Shown in pieces: positions 63,082 through 64,000 of a stretch of 64,000 nt of DNA. The notes under the pieces are model-generated. The model saw only the letters and a list, made by a program, of their open reading frames with translations, was not told the origin of the DNA and searched no databases. The translations under genes and the position numbers were made by a program. The stretch spans positions 744,001-808,000 of the forward strand of contig JAUIMM010000701.1 in assembly GCA_031769625.1 (NCBI GenBank), written 5' to 3'. Position 1 is the first letter of the stretch. The number at the start of each line of letters is the position of its first letter. The DNA is from Taudactylus pleione. Taxonomy: Eukaryota; Chordata; Amphibia; Anura; Myobatrachidae.

Positions 63082-64000
63082 TAGGGGTGTGCACCGGCCA
63101 CTTTTCGTGTTTTGGTTTTGGATCTGGATCTTTCTTCGTGTTTTGGATCTGGATTGGTTTTGCCAAAACCACCCTTCCGTGTTTTGGGTTCTGGGTTTTG
63201 TGTTTTGGATCTGTATTTTTTTTTTAAAAAGCATAAAAACAGCTAAAATCACAGAATTTGTTGGTTTCTCTGCTCCTATGCTATTATTAACCTCAATAAC
63301 CTTAATTTCCACTCATTTCCAGTCTATTCTGAACACCTCACACCTCACAATAGTGTTTTCATGTCCAAAAGGTTGCACCGAGGTAGCTGGATGACTATGC
63401 TAAGCGACACGAGTGGGCGGCACAAACACGTGACCCATCTAGGAGTGACACTGCAGTGGCAGACAGGATGGCAGTTTGAAAAACTAGGCCCCAAACTGTA
63501 CATAATGCAAAGAAAAAAAAGAAGTGCAAGATGGCATTGTCCTTGGGCCCTCCCACCCACCCTTATGTTGTATAAACAGGACATGCACACTTTAACAAAT
63601 CAATCATTTCAGCGCCAGGGTCTGCCACACAACTGTGGCTGAAATGATTGGTTTGTTTGGGCCCCCACAAAACAAGCTGGCAATTAATGTGTCCCTGCAC
63701 AAACTGGCTCTACGGAGGCAAGATGTCATCCTCATCCTCCTCATCCACCGATTCCTCACCCTCTTCAGTGTGTACATCCTCATCCTCACAAAGTATTAAC
63801 TCGTCCCCACTTGAATCCACCACCACAGGTCCCTCTGTACCTTCTGGAGGCTGGTCTCCCTGGAAGAGCTGATAATTCATTTTGATGAACATCATCTTCT
63901 CCACATTCTGTGGAAGCAACCTCCTACGCCTTTCGCTGACAAGGTTCCCGGCTGCACTAAACACTCTTTCGGAGTACACACTGGAGGGGGGGCAACTCAG
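63082..64000 (-). mobile_element. hAT DNA transposon copy 2 (3' end, runs off window)
   Basis: Begins TAGGGGTGTGCACCGG, the right terminus of copy 1 inverted. After the first ~35 bp it has about 445 bp absent from copy 1, rich in repeated gtgttttgg / ttttggatctgg words. Then it matches copy 1 through the 3' UTR and transposase end. The element continues past 64000. Confidence 0.92.
63710..64000 (-). CDS. hAT transposase copy 2, C-terminal part
   Basis: From the window edge to the stop (CTA on plus at 63710): LSCPPSS, YSERVFSAAGNLVSERR, and the acidic tail ending DDILPP. The visible residues are identical to those of copy 1 after its internal stop, showing very recent movement. Whether this copy has the premature stop lies just outside the window. 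Confidence 0.88.
   Translation of the reverse strand: MSCPPSSVYSERVFSAAGNLVSERRRRLLPQNVEKMMFIKMNYQLFQGDQPPEGTEGPVVVDSSGDELILCEDEDVHTEEGEESVDEEDEDDILPP

Overview
The window is nuclear DNA of a vertebrate with a large, repeat-rich genome. The mix of DIRS tyrosine-recombinase retrotransposons, Tx1-like L1, hAT and Harbinger elements and many frog-type MITEs points to an anuran amphibian. The species cannot be named from the sequence. Bacterial features (operons, ribosome binding sites, CRISPR) do not apply.

Two host genes are present. RPL41 (ribosomal protein eL41, three coding exons) lies on the minus strand between 4340 and 1396. MCCC1 (biotin-carboxylase subunit of mitochondrial 3-methylcrotonyl-CoA carboxylase) runs on the plus strand from the ATG at 4756. 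The two start codons face away from each other across about 415 bp of CpG-rich DNA, a shared promoter. Twelve consecutive MCCC1 coding exons can be joined with agreeing phases (453 codons, last base 56820). The remaining exons, with the biotinyl domain, lie beyond the right edge.

Almost everything else is transposable elements in the MCCC1 introns. Intron 1 (4824-12154) holds MITEs and a 1.4 kb foldback element with a decayed protein remnant. Intron 4 (14658-24718) holds an old minus-strand DIRS fragment (15464-16045) and a nearly intact DIRS element (16348-22274) with Gag-like, RT/RNase H/methyltransferase and tyrosine-recombinase ORFs, inverted terminal repeats and an internal complementary region. 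Introns 6 and 7 hold two internally deleted PIF/Harbinger elements, MITEs, a SINE and a LINE tail. Intron 8 (33394-45022) holds two minisatellites (23 bp; 44 bp) and a large palindrome that carries a second, non-coding DIRS-like element (37667-43543) inside one arm. Intron 9 holds a 5.28 kb hAT transposon (45717-50999, 8-bp TSD) with a 160-bp tandem array in its leader and a transposase broken by one stop codon. Intron 10 holds a third, internally deleted DIRS element (52474-54941). Intron 12 holds a Tx1-like L1 relic split by three later insertions, chained MITEs, and the end of a second hAT copy running off the right edge.

The most informative points are these. Four DIRS elements share one end architecture, including a splice-donor-like GGTAAG near the right end of three of them. 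Several insertions have readable empty sites within the same window. A 44-bp minisatellite repeats a 3' splice-site-like sequence about 37 times. RPL41 and MCCC1 are arranged head to head.
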